Program-made: the position numbers and the translations under genes
NCBI GenBank assembly: GCA_022447225.1
Contig: JAKVAZ010000008.1
Location: 62,001-126,000, forward strand
DNA: 64,000 bases
DNA from: Fuerstiella sp.
GTDB lineage: Bacteria; Planctomycetota; Planctomycetia; Planctomycetales; Planctomycetaceae
Reading direction: 5' to 3'
The notes under the pieces: model-generated
Seen by the model: only the letters and a program-made list of their open reading frames with translations
What the model was told of the DNA's origin: nothing
Database searches by the model: none
Shown here: positions 8,729 through 18,125 of the stretch, piece after piece
Position numbering within the stretch: the stretch's first letter is position 1
How the letters are laid out: each line of letters begins with the position of its first letter

Positions 8729-9474
8729 AATCACTTCCAGCTGCAATCGTCGTCCTCGGGTGTTCGATCATCTCGATGGCGCAGGACCCGGAAACACCAA
8801 GTACAAATTTCGGAGTTCGCTACGAGTTCCGCAGACAACACGATCCCAACGGCATTGGCAAATTCTATCTGGACCGTGAAATTGCTCGTGTCATGGGTTT
8901 CGCAGGAGCTGCCTGGCTTGAACGTAATACGCGGGAACAGGAAGAACGGCTGTCGCTGATGGTGAAGTCTCTCAAGCTGAAAGCGGGAGATGTTGTTGCA
9001 GATATCGGTGCCGGCTCCGGCGTGATTTCCATGCTCATGGCGGAACAGATTCTTCCCCGCGGCAAGGTCATGGCGGTTGACATTCAGAAAGAGATGCTGC
9101 TGCGGCTGAAGAGGCGAAGCCGGCGGGCCGGCATCAGAAACATCAAACCCGTTAAAGGTACAGTTAAATCACCGAATCTGAAGCCGGAATCCGTTGATCT
9201 GGCAATCATGGTTGATGTGTACCATGAATTTGAATTCCCCTACGAGATGATGCTCGAAATCTCCAGAGCAATAAAACCCGGTGGCCGTGTTGTCCTGGTG
9301 GAATACCGCATGGAAGATCCCACAGTCCCGATTAAGCTCGTCCACAAAATGAGCGAAGATCAGGTCATCAAAGAATTGAGCCAGCCTGAATTCAGTCTCA
9401 AATGGGGCGAAACAGTAAATGTACTGCCATGGCAGCACATTCTTGTGTTTACGAAGCAGAATTCAGGAAGCTGA
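8725..9474 (+). CDS. Exported SAM-dependent methyltransferase
   Basis: A 249-aa class I methyltransferase. Motif I is VADIGAGSG (91-99) with the acidic residue of VMAVDIQ after the next strand, then a DLAIMVDVYHEF segment and KPGGRVVLVEYR, typical of the UbiE/Methyltransf_11 group. The N-terminus MKSLPAAIVVLGCSIISMAQD looks like a signal peptide ending near AQ, and the VLGC at 10-13 could be a lipobox. Similar periplasmic methyltransferases occur in planctomycetes, but their substrate is unknown and SAM availability outside the cytoplasm is puzzling. ATG 8725 overlaps the Trm112-like stop; an upstream frame start at 8689 would bury the signal. Confidence 0.8.
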   Translation: MKSLPAAIVVLGCSIISMAQDPETPSTNFGVRYEFRRQHDPNGIGKFYLDREIARVMGFAGAAWLERNTREQEERLSLMVKSLKLKAGDVVADIGAGSGVISMLMAEQILPRGKVMAVDIQKEMLLRLKRRSRRAGIRNIKPVKGTVKSPNLKPESVDLAIMVDVYHEFEFPYEMMLEISRAIKPGGRVVLVEYRMEDPTVPIKLVHKMSEDQVIKELSQPEFSLKWGETVNVLPWQHILVFTKQNSGS

Positions 9475-9547
9475 ACGTCTGAGTTTTATTGATACCCGTC
9501 CAATCGTCGCACGACTGGTAAAGAATGGTGTGAGCGATATTCAGTGA

Positions 9548-10462
9548 CTGCATCGCTCGATTCCTGTACTCGCTGCCGACCAGGTCAGGTCCGTGTATGA
9601 GGCCTGTGTCGAAGCCGGCGTCGATTACATGGAGATCGGGTACAAAAACGATCCCGAGGTATTTTCGCCCGATCAATTCGGACCATGGCGTCACTGTCAC
9701 GAAGAAGACATGTGGCGAGCGGTCGGCGACCACTCTTTTAAGACCACCGGGATTAAGCTGTGTGCAATGGTGGACGCGGGCGCAAAGAGCAACTGGAAAA
9801 AACAGATCATTCCGGCAAACGACAGTGTCCTGGATATGATTCGGGTTGCCTGCTACATCCACCAGATTTTAGAGGCAGCAGATATGTTAAGACACTGCCA
9901 TGAATTGGGATACGAGACGTGTCTGAACATTATCGCGATCTCGATTGTGCAGGACGCGGAAATAGATCAGGTACTTAAAATAGCCGCCACAACGCCGGCC
10001 CTCGCGGTGGTGGTCGTGGACAGCTACGGCAACCTGTACCGCGAACAGATCGACTACCTTGTCAAGAAGTATGCCAAACGCAGTGGAAGGAGCAGACATG
10101 GATGTCGGGACTCATGTGCATAACAGTCTGCAACTCGCCTTTGCGAACACCATTGAAGCAATCGTTCTGGGTGCGAACCGTGCCGACGGGACCCTGTTGC
10201 GAATGGGACGCGGGGCCGGAAATTGTCCGTTGGAGATCCTGCTCGGCTTCCAGAGGAATCCAAAGTTCGACCTGCGCCCGATTCTCAAAGTGATTCAGGA
10301 TGTCATCCTGCCACTGCGAGAACAGTACGACTGGGGCCGTCCATTCCCTACAACATTACGGGGCAGATGAACCAGCATCCGCGGTCTGCTATCCAGTACC
10401 GAGGCGGCGACACACCAGACGATTACCCTGGATTTTACAATCAGGTAGTCTCGGACGTATAA
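9548..10462 (+). pseudogene. HMGL-type aldolase, frameshifted and N-terminally truncated
   Basis: Three pieces of one protein lie in order but in different frames. Piece 1 (about 9548-10076) has VYEACVEAGVDYMEIGYKND and ends DYLVKKYAKR. Piece 2 (about 10080-10345) has DVGTHVHNSLQLAFANTIEA, the metal-binding HxH of HMG-CoA lyase/4-hydroxy-2-oxovalerate aldolase barrels, then GRGAGNCPLEILLG. Piece 3 (about 10345-10462) returns to the first frame with PYNITGQMNQHPRSAI and a natural C-terminus. An in-frame TGA at 9545-9547 and missing catalytic N-terminus (usually DCTIRDGG) show that it cannot make the full enzyme. The remaining sequence is well preserved, so decay looks recent. Programmed frameshifting is less likely given the lost N-terminus. 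Confidence 0.75.
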
Positions 10463-10573
10463 AACAACCATCACAAACTCTGCGGTCGGGCCACTTTCCG
10501 GGTCGCTATGTGCTTCGACTGCAGTGTAGATTCATTTCGTATCACACACAGTGTGACTATCAGCCGTTTTACA

Positions 10574-11431
10574 ATGAGAAAAGAGTCCGCTGTGGCACCT
10601 CAATTCATTGCTCACTGTATTCGACTCGACGACGGCACACTCACTCGCCCCAACGCAGGGTGGTCTTTGGAACGAGAACCCCGTTTCGTCTCTACTCGCA
10701 GATTGTTGGAAACTGTGTTTGTACAGGACCGAAAGACACTGCGGATTGCTGATCTGGGATGTCTGGAGGGAGGGTATTCCGTTGAATTTGCACGAATGGG
10801 ATTTCAAGTCGTCGGAATCGATGTCCGCAGTTCAAACATAGATGCATGCAGGTACGTGAAGTCGAAAACGGACCTGCCCAATCTTGAATTCGTTCAGGAC
10901 GATGTGTGGAACATCAGTCGGTACGGGGAATTTGACGCCGTCTTCTGCAGTGGTCTGCTCTATCATCTGGACCGTCCCAAAGAGTTTCTGGATCTCCTGG
11001 CTCACGTGACGAAAAAATGCCTGATCCTGCAGACTCACTTTTCGACAGAAAATCGACCGACCAACTGGTTCAGCAAACACTTTCGAAAGCCACTTCCTGA
11101 AGGGCGCGTTACTCACAGCCTGTCCGAAATGACCGTAAACGAGGGAATACCTGGGCGTTGGTACACCGAGTTCTTTGATGATGGTTCATTCGCGGATCGG
11201 GAGAATGCAACCCAGGCCTCCTGGGACAATCGACGATCTTTCTGGATTCAGCGGGAATACCTGATTCAAGCGGTCTACGAGGCTGGATTTGATACGGTTG
11301 TGGAGCAGTTCGATCATTTCGCACCGGACATTGCCGACAACATCCTCAACGGCGTTTATCGTGAACATGATCGAGGCACTTTTGTCGGAATTAAGTCAGG
11401 AGCTGCCGTACCAGGGTCATCGACCGGCTGA
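10574..11431 (+). CDS. Class I SAM-dependent methyltransferase
   Basis: A 285-aa methyltransferase. Motif I is RIADLGCLEGGYS (57-69), followed by VVGIDVRSSNI with the ribose-binding Asp, LEFVQDDVW, and DAVFCSGLLYHLDRP, a catalytic-side strand typical of Methyltransf_11/23 proteins acting on small molecules, lipids or sugars. The C-terminal half (about 160-285) is not recognised. The frame is open from 10508, but ATG 10574 gives the better N-terminus. It lies 112 bp after the aldolase remnant and has no obvious operon partner. Confidence 0.78.
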   Translation: MRKESAVAPQFIAHCIRLDDGTLTRPNAGWSLEREPRFVSTRRLLETVFVQDRKTLRIADLGCLEGGYSVEFARMGFQVVGIDVRSSNIDACRYVKSKTDLPNLEFVQDDVWNISRYGEFDAVFCSGLLYHLDRPKEFLDLLAHVTKKCLILQTHFSTENRPTNWFSKHFRKPLPEGRVTHSLSEMTVNEGIPGRWYTEFFDDGSFADRENATQASWDNRRSFWIQREYLIQAVYEAGFDTVVEQFDHFAPDIADNILNGVYREHDRGTFVGIKSGAAVPGSSTG

Positions 11432-11960
11432 ACAGACCACAGATTGCAAAACCTGGACTGACGGTGTGTTCTTCAGACGTAGAGTGTCTCGCGGTTCTGG
11501 CAGTGCATTTTTTCAGTCACCTCACGATTATGGTGTCCAGTGAGCTTTGTCGCGGGAAGGTCGGTAATGACCGCGTGTCGATTTGACGATTTGCAAAGTC
11601 ACTGTAGTACCGTTTCCTCTGCCTGCAGGTGCGTTGACTCTGATATTCAATCCAATGGAGAAAACGATTCATCGGGTCCAGCGTTATGGGACTCTTGTTG
11701 GATTTTGCACCTGCCGCTAGACTGGAGACATTCAGTGAAGTGAGCCCTTGAGTCGGCGTGTGTGACCTTCGCAACATGTCCGACGTACCGGGACTCTCCT
11801 CCGGGTTCTGTTTATCAGTGTGTGATCCGGCCAGTTTTTTCTTTCGAAGCTTCGTTGCCTTTGGCATGGGGCACCCGTCAAAATGAAAGCGATAATGTTC
11901 GAATGAGAAAACGCCGGCTTATGCAGGAATCCCTTGTTTTTGAGGGATAAAACACACATC
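11432..11960. other. Intergenic region, 529 bp
   Basis: This lies between the methyltransferase and tRNA-Ser. Several short open frames on both strands give no recognisable proteins. The tRNA promoter should be at its right end. No repeat or att-like duplication is seen. Confidence 0.5.
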
Positions 11961-12471
<511 letters not shown>

Positions 12472-13812
12472 TCAGAACTGGACCTGTGCACCCAGCGTGA
12501 AGGTGTCGCTGCTGGCGCCACCAACACGAGTCTGTGCCGCAGCAGTCTGGTTCAGCCGTGACCAAATTGCTGAAATTCGAGCATTGTGGCCGAACATGAT
12601 GTAGTTCAGCTGAATGTCGACCTGATCATCCGTACCTGGCAGTGCAGCAACTGTAGGTAGTTCGCGATCATATTCCTGGTACCGTCCCATCACCTGAAAT
12701 TTTCCGGCAATGTCGAAAATACAGCACTCCTGCGGGAACAGGTAACTGGCAAGCATAAAGTAACTTTGGCCCTGACGAGACCCCCCCGATGGAGGGAGTG
12801 TTGAATTTGGAGCCACAACATCATCGTCATCAAAGTCGTAGTAGGCACCTTCCAGAGAAACCACGCCACCATTGCTCAGTTTGGTTTCAAACAGGGCGTC
12901 AAGGTTCCAGCCAGTGTAGTCTGCGCCAGGCGCTACCACTGAGTTTGAATTATTTCGGTGCATCATCGCAGCACCAATGGCCAGGATGTCTTTTTCACCG
13001 TAATAAGTACTGGCGTTGTAATAGCCAGGTTCCGGGTCAAGCAGGTTCAAAGTGACGCGACCGGCATACAGTAGGTTGTCACTAGGGCCATTTGGGATGA
13101 AGTTGGGTCCGCCGGCGCTTTCACCTTCGTAAGCACCAATCTGCCACTTGAACGCTCCACCGCCCTGCTCTCCCCACAAAGCCGCTCCGTCATCACGACC
13201 CTGGAAAATGTTGGGGTAGCCAAACTGGGCGAAGGGGAAATTCCATGCGTTGAGATAAAACGGTCCATCAAGGTTTGAGCGGTCACTTGGCGGCAACATT
13301 CGCCCCATCCAGAAATGAACATTGTCCGTAAGCTGAAACTTAAGGATGGCATCCAGGACTCTCATTTCGTCAGCAACCGGACTGCCGCCTCCAAAACCCT
13401 GGGCATTGTTCAGATCAGTATTGAATTCGAACCCGATTCGTTCGTGGCCTTTCCCATTAAAATAAAGACGTGCGTTATTGATGGCGAAGTCCTCGCCACC
13501 GCCCTGTGCCGGGTCTCCCGAGGTGTAACTGGTTCGGATACCCGCACCAACGCTCAGCCATGTGTTTTCACCCCAGTTGAAACACGTTCCACAGCCACGG
13601 CCACAGCCCTCGCCACAATCCTCTGTAGCACAACTCTCAGTAACGCAACTCTTGTTGTTAAGCACGGAAGAAAAGCTGACCGGATTTGTCCGGGTCTGCT
13701 GTACCAACTCTTCAATAGAGCCGTTGAGCGCTACTTCCTGTGCTTCGGCAGCAAGTGAAATACCGACTAATACTGCGACGATTCCAATCGTCCTGGTTGT
13801 TCGAAACATCAT
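12472..13812 (-). CDS. Outer-membrane porin (OprP/OprO-like) with Cys-rich N-terminus
   Basis: A 446-aa protein with signal peptide (about 1-25, ending AAEAQ), then a cysteine-rich segment with Cys56, 61, 66, 70, 74 and 77, then a beta-barrel rich in alternating strands and ending in aromatic QVQF, as outer-membrane proteins do. Strand motifs such as ARLYFNGKGHERIGFEFN, WMGRMLPPSDR and KFQVMGRYQEYDREL resemble phosphate-selective porin O/P and related planctomycete porins. The open frame reaches 14022, but the start is set by AAGGAG at 13819-13824, 6 nt before ATG 13812. Its place beside urease and urea-transport genes suggests outer-membrane passage of small nitrogen solutes, but substrate selectivity cannot be read. 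Confidence 0.85.
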   Translation of the reverse strand: MMFRTTRTIGIVAVLVGISLAAEAQEVALNGSIEELVQQTRTNPVSFSSVLNNKSCVTESCATEDCGEGCGRGCGTCFNWGENTWLSVGAGIRTSYTSGDPAQGGGEDFAINNARLYFNGKGHERIGFEFNTDLNNAQGFGGGSPVADEMRVLDAILKFQLTDNVHFWMGRMLPPSDRSNLDGPFYLNAWNFPFAQFGYPNIFQGRDDGAALWGEQGGGAFKWQIGAYEGESAGGPNFIPNGPSDNLLYAGRVTLNLLDPEPGYYNASTYYGEKDILAIGAAMMHRNNSNSVVAPGADYTGWNLDALFETKLSNGGVVSLEGAYYDFDDDDVVAPNSTLPPSGGSRQGQSYFMLASYLFPQECCIFDIAGKFQVMGRYQEYDRELPTVAALPGTDDQVDIQLNYIMFGHNARISAIWSRLNQTAAAQTRVGGASSDTFTLGAQVQF

Positions 13813-14202
13813 ACGTGACTCCTTGCGCATGTTAGGGGACCTCAACATCACCCAATGAAGTTCGCCTGTACAGGTGATCGCTTCGGTTATCCGAAATGTA
13901 GGCGGGGACAGCGGTGTGGAACACTTTGAATAAATCACCCAACTCAACGTGTGCCACCAACAATCAACTGCGACTGCTCCATCCGGAAGCAATTGGTTGC
14001 CTGCAACGCCAAGGCCCCGCATATCATGCCGTTCGACTCACTGATTGAAGTCCAGCCAGCGATTCGATAGTTTTCACCTTAAGTTAGAATAACCGACACA
14101 ATCCACCGCTCTGAATTACATAACCGTCACATTTTATGATCTGGAGTTCTGCAATATCTGCTGCAAGTGAACCTGCCGGACAAAAGCAGTGAGAAACACC
14201 AC
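13813..14202. other. Divergent promoter region, porin/ureF, 390 bp
   Basis: On the minus strand 14017-14002 reads GGGCCTTGGCGTTGCA, with GG and GC spaced by 10 as in sigma-54 promoters. The -12 TTGCA is good and the -24 half is poor. An alternative GTG start for ureF is at 14167. Nothing else is recognised. Confidence 0.4.
13819..13824 (-). promoter_or_regulatory. Shine-Dalgarno fixing the porin start
   Basis: AAGGAG on the minus strand, 6 nt before the double ATG at 13812. It falls inside the longer open frame, so the upstream ATG at 13830 is unlikely to be used. Confidence 0.7.
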
Positions 14203-14982
14203 ATGCTGACTGTTACTACGCTGCCAATGCCCCCATCGCCGTCGCGAATTTCTACAACCGGAGACGAAACGCTGTGGCAACTTGTCGATGCAACCTTTCC
14301 TTCCGGGGGATTCGTTCACTCCGCGGGCCTGGAAGTACAGTTGCGGTGGAAACGTGTTACCGATGGCGCCACCCTGAAAGAACTTATCAAACACCATCTC
14401 GTTCATACAGGCAGGTCCGTTGTGCCGTTCGTTTCTGAAAGCTATCTATCTCCTGATCGACTAAAATCGCTTGATCACGATTTCGATGTGTTCCTTTCCA
14501 ACCATGTCGCCAGCCGGGCAAGTCAAGCGCAGGGACGCGCGTTTCTGACGGCCGCCACTGCTGCCTTTCAGCATTCCGACAGCAGCCAGGACACAGAACG
14601 GTCAGGAAAAGAAATTTCCGGCGAATTTCTCAGACATCGCTGGTTGACAGAACTTTCCGGTGCAATGCGCGAAGGTGATCTGAAGACCCATTACCCTGTT
14701 ATCTGGGGCTGCATTACCAGGCTGCTTGCGGTCACACACGAAACTGCCCTTCGATTGTTTCTGTATACGGCAGTACGTGACTTGCTTTCGGCCGCTGTTC
14801 GACTGGGTATTATCGGTCCACTTGAGGCACAGGCGCTGCAGTTCGAACTCGCCCCTCACAGTAAACGCATCGGAATGAAATGCAGAAGTCTCCGCGTCAG
14901 TGACGCCGTCCAGACAGCATCACTACTGGATCTCCTGCACGGAACACACGATCGGCTTTATACGCGTCTGTTTCAGAGTTGA
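14203..14982 (+). CDS. ureF: Urease accessory protein UreF
   Basis: UreF (259 aa) works with UreD and UreG as the GTPase-regulating scaffold that delivers nickel to apo-urease. The signature LWQLVDATFPSGGFVHSAGLE lies near residues 24-44, and the all-helical body follows, with HLVHTGRSVVPF and the C-terminal RIGMKCRSLRVSD region, which matches UreF. Between the helices is an insertion with SSQDTERSGKE. Start ATG 14203 is chosen; an in-frame GTG at 14167 is possible. ureG follows after 38 bp. Both are on the strand opposite to ureDABC, an unusual split of urease genes. Confidence 0.9.
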   Translation: MLTVTTLPMPPSPSRISTTGDETLWQLVDATFPSGGFVHSAGLEVQLRWKRVTDGATLKELIKHHLVHTGRSVVPFVSESYLSPDRLKSLDHDFDVFLSNHVASRASQAQGRAFLTAATAAFQHSDSSQDTERSGKEISGEFLRHRWLTELSGAMREGDLKTHYPVIWGCITRLLAVTHETALRLFLYTAVRDLLSAAVRLGIIGPLEAQALQFELAPHSKRIGMKCRSLRVSDAVQTASLLDLLHGTHDRLYTRLFQS

Positions 14983-15020
14983 CACAGGGGCAACAAAAGA
15001 CAAAAGCTTAGGAAGAAATC

Positions 15021-15734
15021 ATGCATTCTCACGACCATGACCATGAACATCTCGACCATCCCGGAGAGTTTCATGAACGAACACAACCGCTGCCGGGTCG
15101 CAATTATAACGAACGTGCATTTACAGTGGGTGTCGGCGGCCCCGTGGGAACGGGCAAGAGTGCCCTGGTTCTTGCTCTGTGCCGCAGGCTCCGCGAGCAC
15201 TTCAGACTGGCAGTCGTAACAAACGATATCTTTACGAAAGAAGATGCCGATTTTCTAATTCGTAATCAGGCTCTTGATGCTGAACGAATTCGCGCCGTTG
15301 AAACAGGTGGTTGCCCGCATGCGGCGATTCGCGAAGACATTACGATGAACCTGCTGGCAGTAACAGACCTCACTCGTGACTTCCAGCCTGACCTGGTTCT
15401 GCTGGAGTCAGGCGGTGACAATCTGGCAGCGGATTTCAGCCGGGAACTGGCTGACTACACAATCTATGTCATTGACGTCGCAGGAGGAGACAAAATCCCT
15501 CGTAAGGGAGGCCCTGGAACAACACAGTCAGATCTTCTGGTGATCAACAAAACTGATCTCGCTCAAATGGTTGGGGCAAATCTATCTGTCATGGACAGGG
15601 ATAGCAAAAAAATGCGTGGTGAAGGTCCGTTTGTCTTTGCTCAGGCCAAAGCGGATCAAGGCGTCGAGGTAATCGCTGAACACGTAATCTCCGCGTGGAA
15701 AGAGCAAACGTCCGGGCAGGTCGCGCCTGATTGA
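15021..15734 (+). CDS. ureG: Urease accessory GTPase UreG with His-rich N-terminus
   Basis: UreG (237 aa), the SIMIBI GTPase that powers nickel insertion into urease. Visible motifs are P-loop GPVGTGKS (40-47), [26 protein letters not shown] with the nickel-binding [17 protein letters not shown], and NKTDLA as the guanine-specificity motif. The first 20 residues ([13 protein letters not shown]) are His/Asp-rich, a feature known in some UreG proteins and likely to store or bind Ni(II). No ureE gene is visible, so this tail may replace the UreE metal store. AGGAAG lies just before the ATG. It is probably co-transcribed with ureF. Confidence 0.95.
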   Translation: MHSHDHDHEHLDHPGEFHERTQPLPGRNYNERAFTVGVGGPVGTGKSALVLALCRRLREHFRLAVVTNDIFTKEDADFLIRNQALDAERIRAVETGGCPHAAIREDITMNLLAVTDLTRDFQPDLVLLESGGDNLAADFSRELADYTIYVIDVAGGDKIPRKGGPGTTQSDLLVINKTDLAQMVGANLSVMDRDSKKMRGEGPFVFAQAKADQGVEVIAEHVISAWKEQTSGQVAPD

Positions 15735-16078
15735 TCTGGAAAGATCAGTGCGCCGGCAGCGACCTGACAAAATCTTTCTACCCGCGTTGTTGTCCCCAAA
15801 CGGAATAGTAATTCGGGCCTGCGACTGATTTCCTGACGGTTTCATCAAATTGAGTAGCCGGTCACCAAAACCGGAAGAATGTCGCACTCTGTTCAACCTC
15901 AGGGAAGGTGCCAACCTCAGCTCAAAATCGCAAACAGACCGGTTCAATACATACCCCACCTGATTTTCACCATTGCCGCCAGCCCTCGTTCCCTCCATCC
16001 TTCCCAGGACTCCATCCGGAGTCCTGCAGACAGAACACAACATTTGACATTGTTTTTTGGTGCATTAATCTCTGTTAC

Positions 16079-17128
16079 ATGCCGAATTTCGACTGGGATA
16101 AGTTGAGTCTTCAGGACTTCATTCAGCTGCAGGCCGAAGTTGCCAGCCAGCTTCGTCGTCGCTTCGAGCGGAAAATAGCATTGGCGTTTACCGACGTAGT
16201 AGGTTCGACTGCTTACTTCGAATTAAAGGGCGATATAGCTGGTAAGCGGCTAATGCAACGGCATCACGATTTAGTGAATGCGGCTCTGTCACTTCACGGA
16301 GGGCGCGTAGTTGATACAGCCGGTGATGGTGCTTTCTGTGTGTTTGATACCGCAGAACTCGCAGCGCTGTCACTGATTGCTTTCCAGGAAAAACTGGTCG
16401 AAAACAACGTGGACCACCCGCCGGATGAGTGTCTGACGATACGTTGCGGAATGCACTGGGGTGGTGCGCTCCTCGACGACATTAGTGTCTCCGGAGATAC
16501 CGTCAATACCTGTGCCCGAGTGGCCTCCTCGGCGGATGGAGGAGAAATCCGTCTAACGGAACCGGCGTTTCAGCAACTTCCCCCTTCGCTGCGCGTTCGC
16601 TGTCAGCCCGGCAAGTCCGTCACCGGTAAGGGTTTGACTGAACCAGTTCGGATCCATCTGCTGCATTGGCAGGATCCCAACCGGGTTCCCACGGCAATTC
16701 ACATCGAAGAACTCAATGAACGCATTGATCTTCCGTCACAACAATTTTTCTCCATGGGGCGTCTGGCTCTGCATCAGGGAAAGCGTGCCAACGCAATCCT
16801 GCTTAAGCATCCGGATCCCGAGCTGACAAAACGTATCAGTCGCTGGCACCTCAAATTCGAACGTACCATACACGGACTCACACTTTCTCCTGTCTCCCGG
16901 GGATCCACCAAGGTGGACGGAAGAACCATTCAGATTGGAGACGAAGTGAAGGTCGAGCACGGCACGATCGTCCAGGTTGGCAAAGTGCTGACACTGAGGT
17001 TTGCAGGAACGGAATCAGACGATGCGCTGTCAAACACAGATGTGGATTTCAGCGTGGAAGATCCGGAAGGCGGCGTGCCAACAAATGTCCTGCGCAAGCC
17101 TGAAGAGTCGGCGGATCCCTTAAGATAA
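16079..17128 (+). CDS. Class III nucleotidyl cyclase with C-terminal FHA domain
   Basis: A 349-aa cytoplasmic protein. The cyclase homology domain covers about 33-200. It has LAFTDVVGST with metal Asp39, VVDTAGDGAFCVFD with Asp83, and GDTVNTCARV with the transition-state Asn143/Arg147 pair, so catalysis looks possible. The FHA domain covers about 235-330: FSMGRLALHQG, RISRWHLKFER with Ser-Arg-x-His, and a GSTKVDGRTI turn. FHA domains bind phosphothreonine, so Ser/Thr kinases could control this cyclase. An open frame runs upstream to 15908, but ATG 16079 begins the conserved protein. ATP versus GTP specificity is not assigned. Confidence 0.88.
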   Translation: MPNFDWDKLSLQDFIQLQAEVASQLRRRFERKIALAFTDVVGSTAYFELKGDIAGKRLMQRHHDLVNAALSLHGGRVVDTAGDGAFCVFDTAELAALSLIAFQEKLVENNVDHPPDECLTIRCGMHWGGALLDDISVSGDTVNTCARVASSADGGEIRLTEPAFQQLPPSLRVRCQPGKSVTGKGLTEPVRIHLLHWQDPNRVPTAIHIEELNERIDLPSQQFFSMGRLALHQGKRANAILLKHPDPELTKRISRWHLKFERTIHGLTLSPVSRGSTKVDGRTIQIGDEVKVEHGTIVQVGKVLTLRFAGTESDDALSNTDVDFSVEDPEGGVPTNVLRKPEESADPLR

Positions 17129-18125
17129 GCTAGTTGGCCGGCACGTATTTGTTCTGTTGCTTTGTCACTAACATTAGTAACCGAGGATCTGCCTGGTTCG
17201 TCTGCCCTGAGTAGTTTCGGGATGTTGCCCAAACGGTGCCCGTTCAACATGTGTACACAGCACCTCTGTCGTCCGTTCCCGACTGGCCGGACTAATCAGC
17301 AGCGTCAACTGCTGGTGTTCCTGTCAGTCACGAGTCAGGCAACGGGAAAAACCCGATCACAAACGTCATCGGGTCAGTCATAACCGGCACGGAATGTTGA
17401 CGTTCCAAACCATGATTTTTGAACCGCACACTGCCGCAGGAAAACGGCACCGATACCACGACTGACACGGTTTTCCAGTGGCCTCTTCGACCTCTCCCGC
17501 ACCGAACTTATTTACCAACATCGGAATTGGAATTTCGGACAGCTTGGGAAAATTTTCGGAACTCAAATTTCCCGATCCGTAACGCAGGCAATTGTTGTAG
17601 TAGTCGTTCATTCCCCCGGACTGCAGTCTTTTGTCTGGCGCCTTTCGGCGACACAAACCTGTTCTGGCTCAGAAACCCGGTGCAAAGCCACCCATTGAAG
17701 AATTCGATGAACGCATTATCTACTGACTTCCCAGCACCACCGGATTCCGGTGTCACCCTGTCGAAACAGGGACCTTCGGCGTAAACAGTAATCCGACAGA
17801 CGCTGCCTGTTTCCATCGCCGGAATCAGTTTTTTAACGATAGACACACTTCATATCGACTTCTCTACCTTTTCAGCGCGTTTACATAAGCAGTCCGCATT
17901 GTCCCAGGCGGCTCCACACTGCAGCCTCAGACAGATCTGTTCATCCATCGCAGACGGACAGTGTGACGTCAGGCATGACCGCTGCAGCAGACGACTGCTG
18001 ATGCGACAGCAACAACGGGCATTGTTTACCGTTCACCAGGGTGAACTGACATCAGAACCTGTTCCCCCTGTGTTCAGTCGCATCTTCTTATGTTCAATGC
18101 AACAGTTTGCCAGGTAGAGAACAAA
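17129..18125. other. Gene-poor region, 997 bp
   Basis: This lies between the cyclase-FHA gene and ureC, which converge here. Open frames up to 121 codons exist on both strands, but none has a recognisable domain, signal or composition. It may be decayed sequence. No strong hairpin or repeat was seen. Confidence 0.5.

Noticed and set aside
17419-17784. 121-codon plus-strand frame in the 1-kb gap
   Set aside because: No recognisable similarity, with an overlapping frame of similar length on the other strand.
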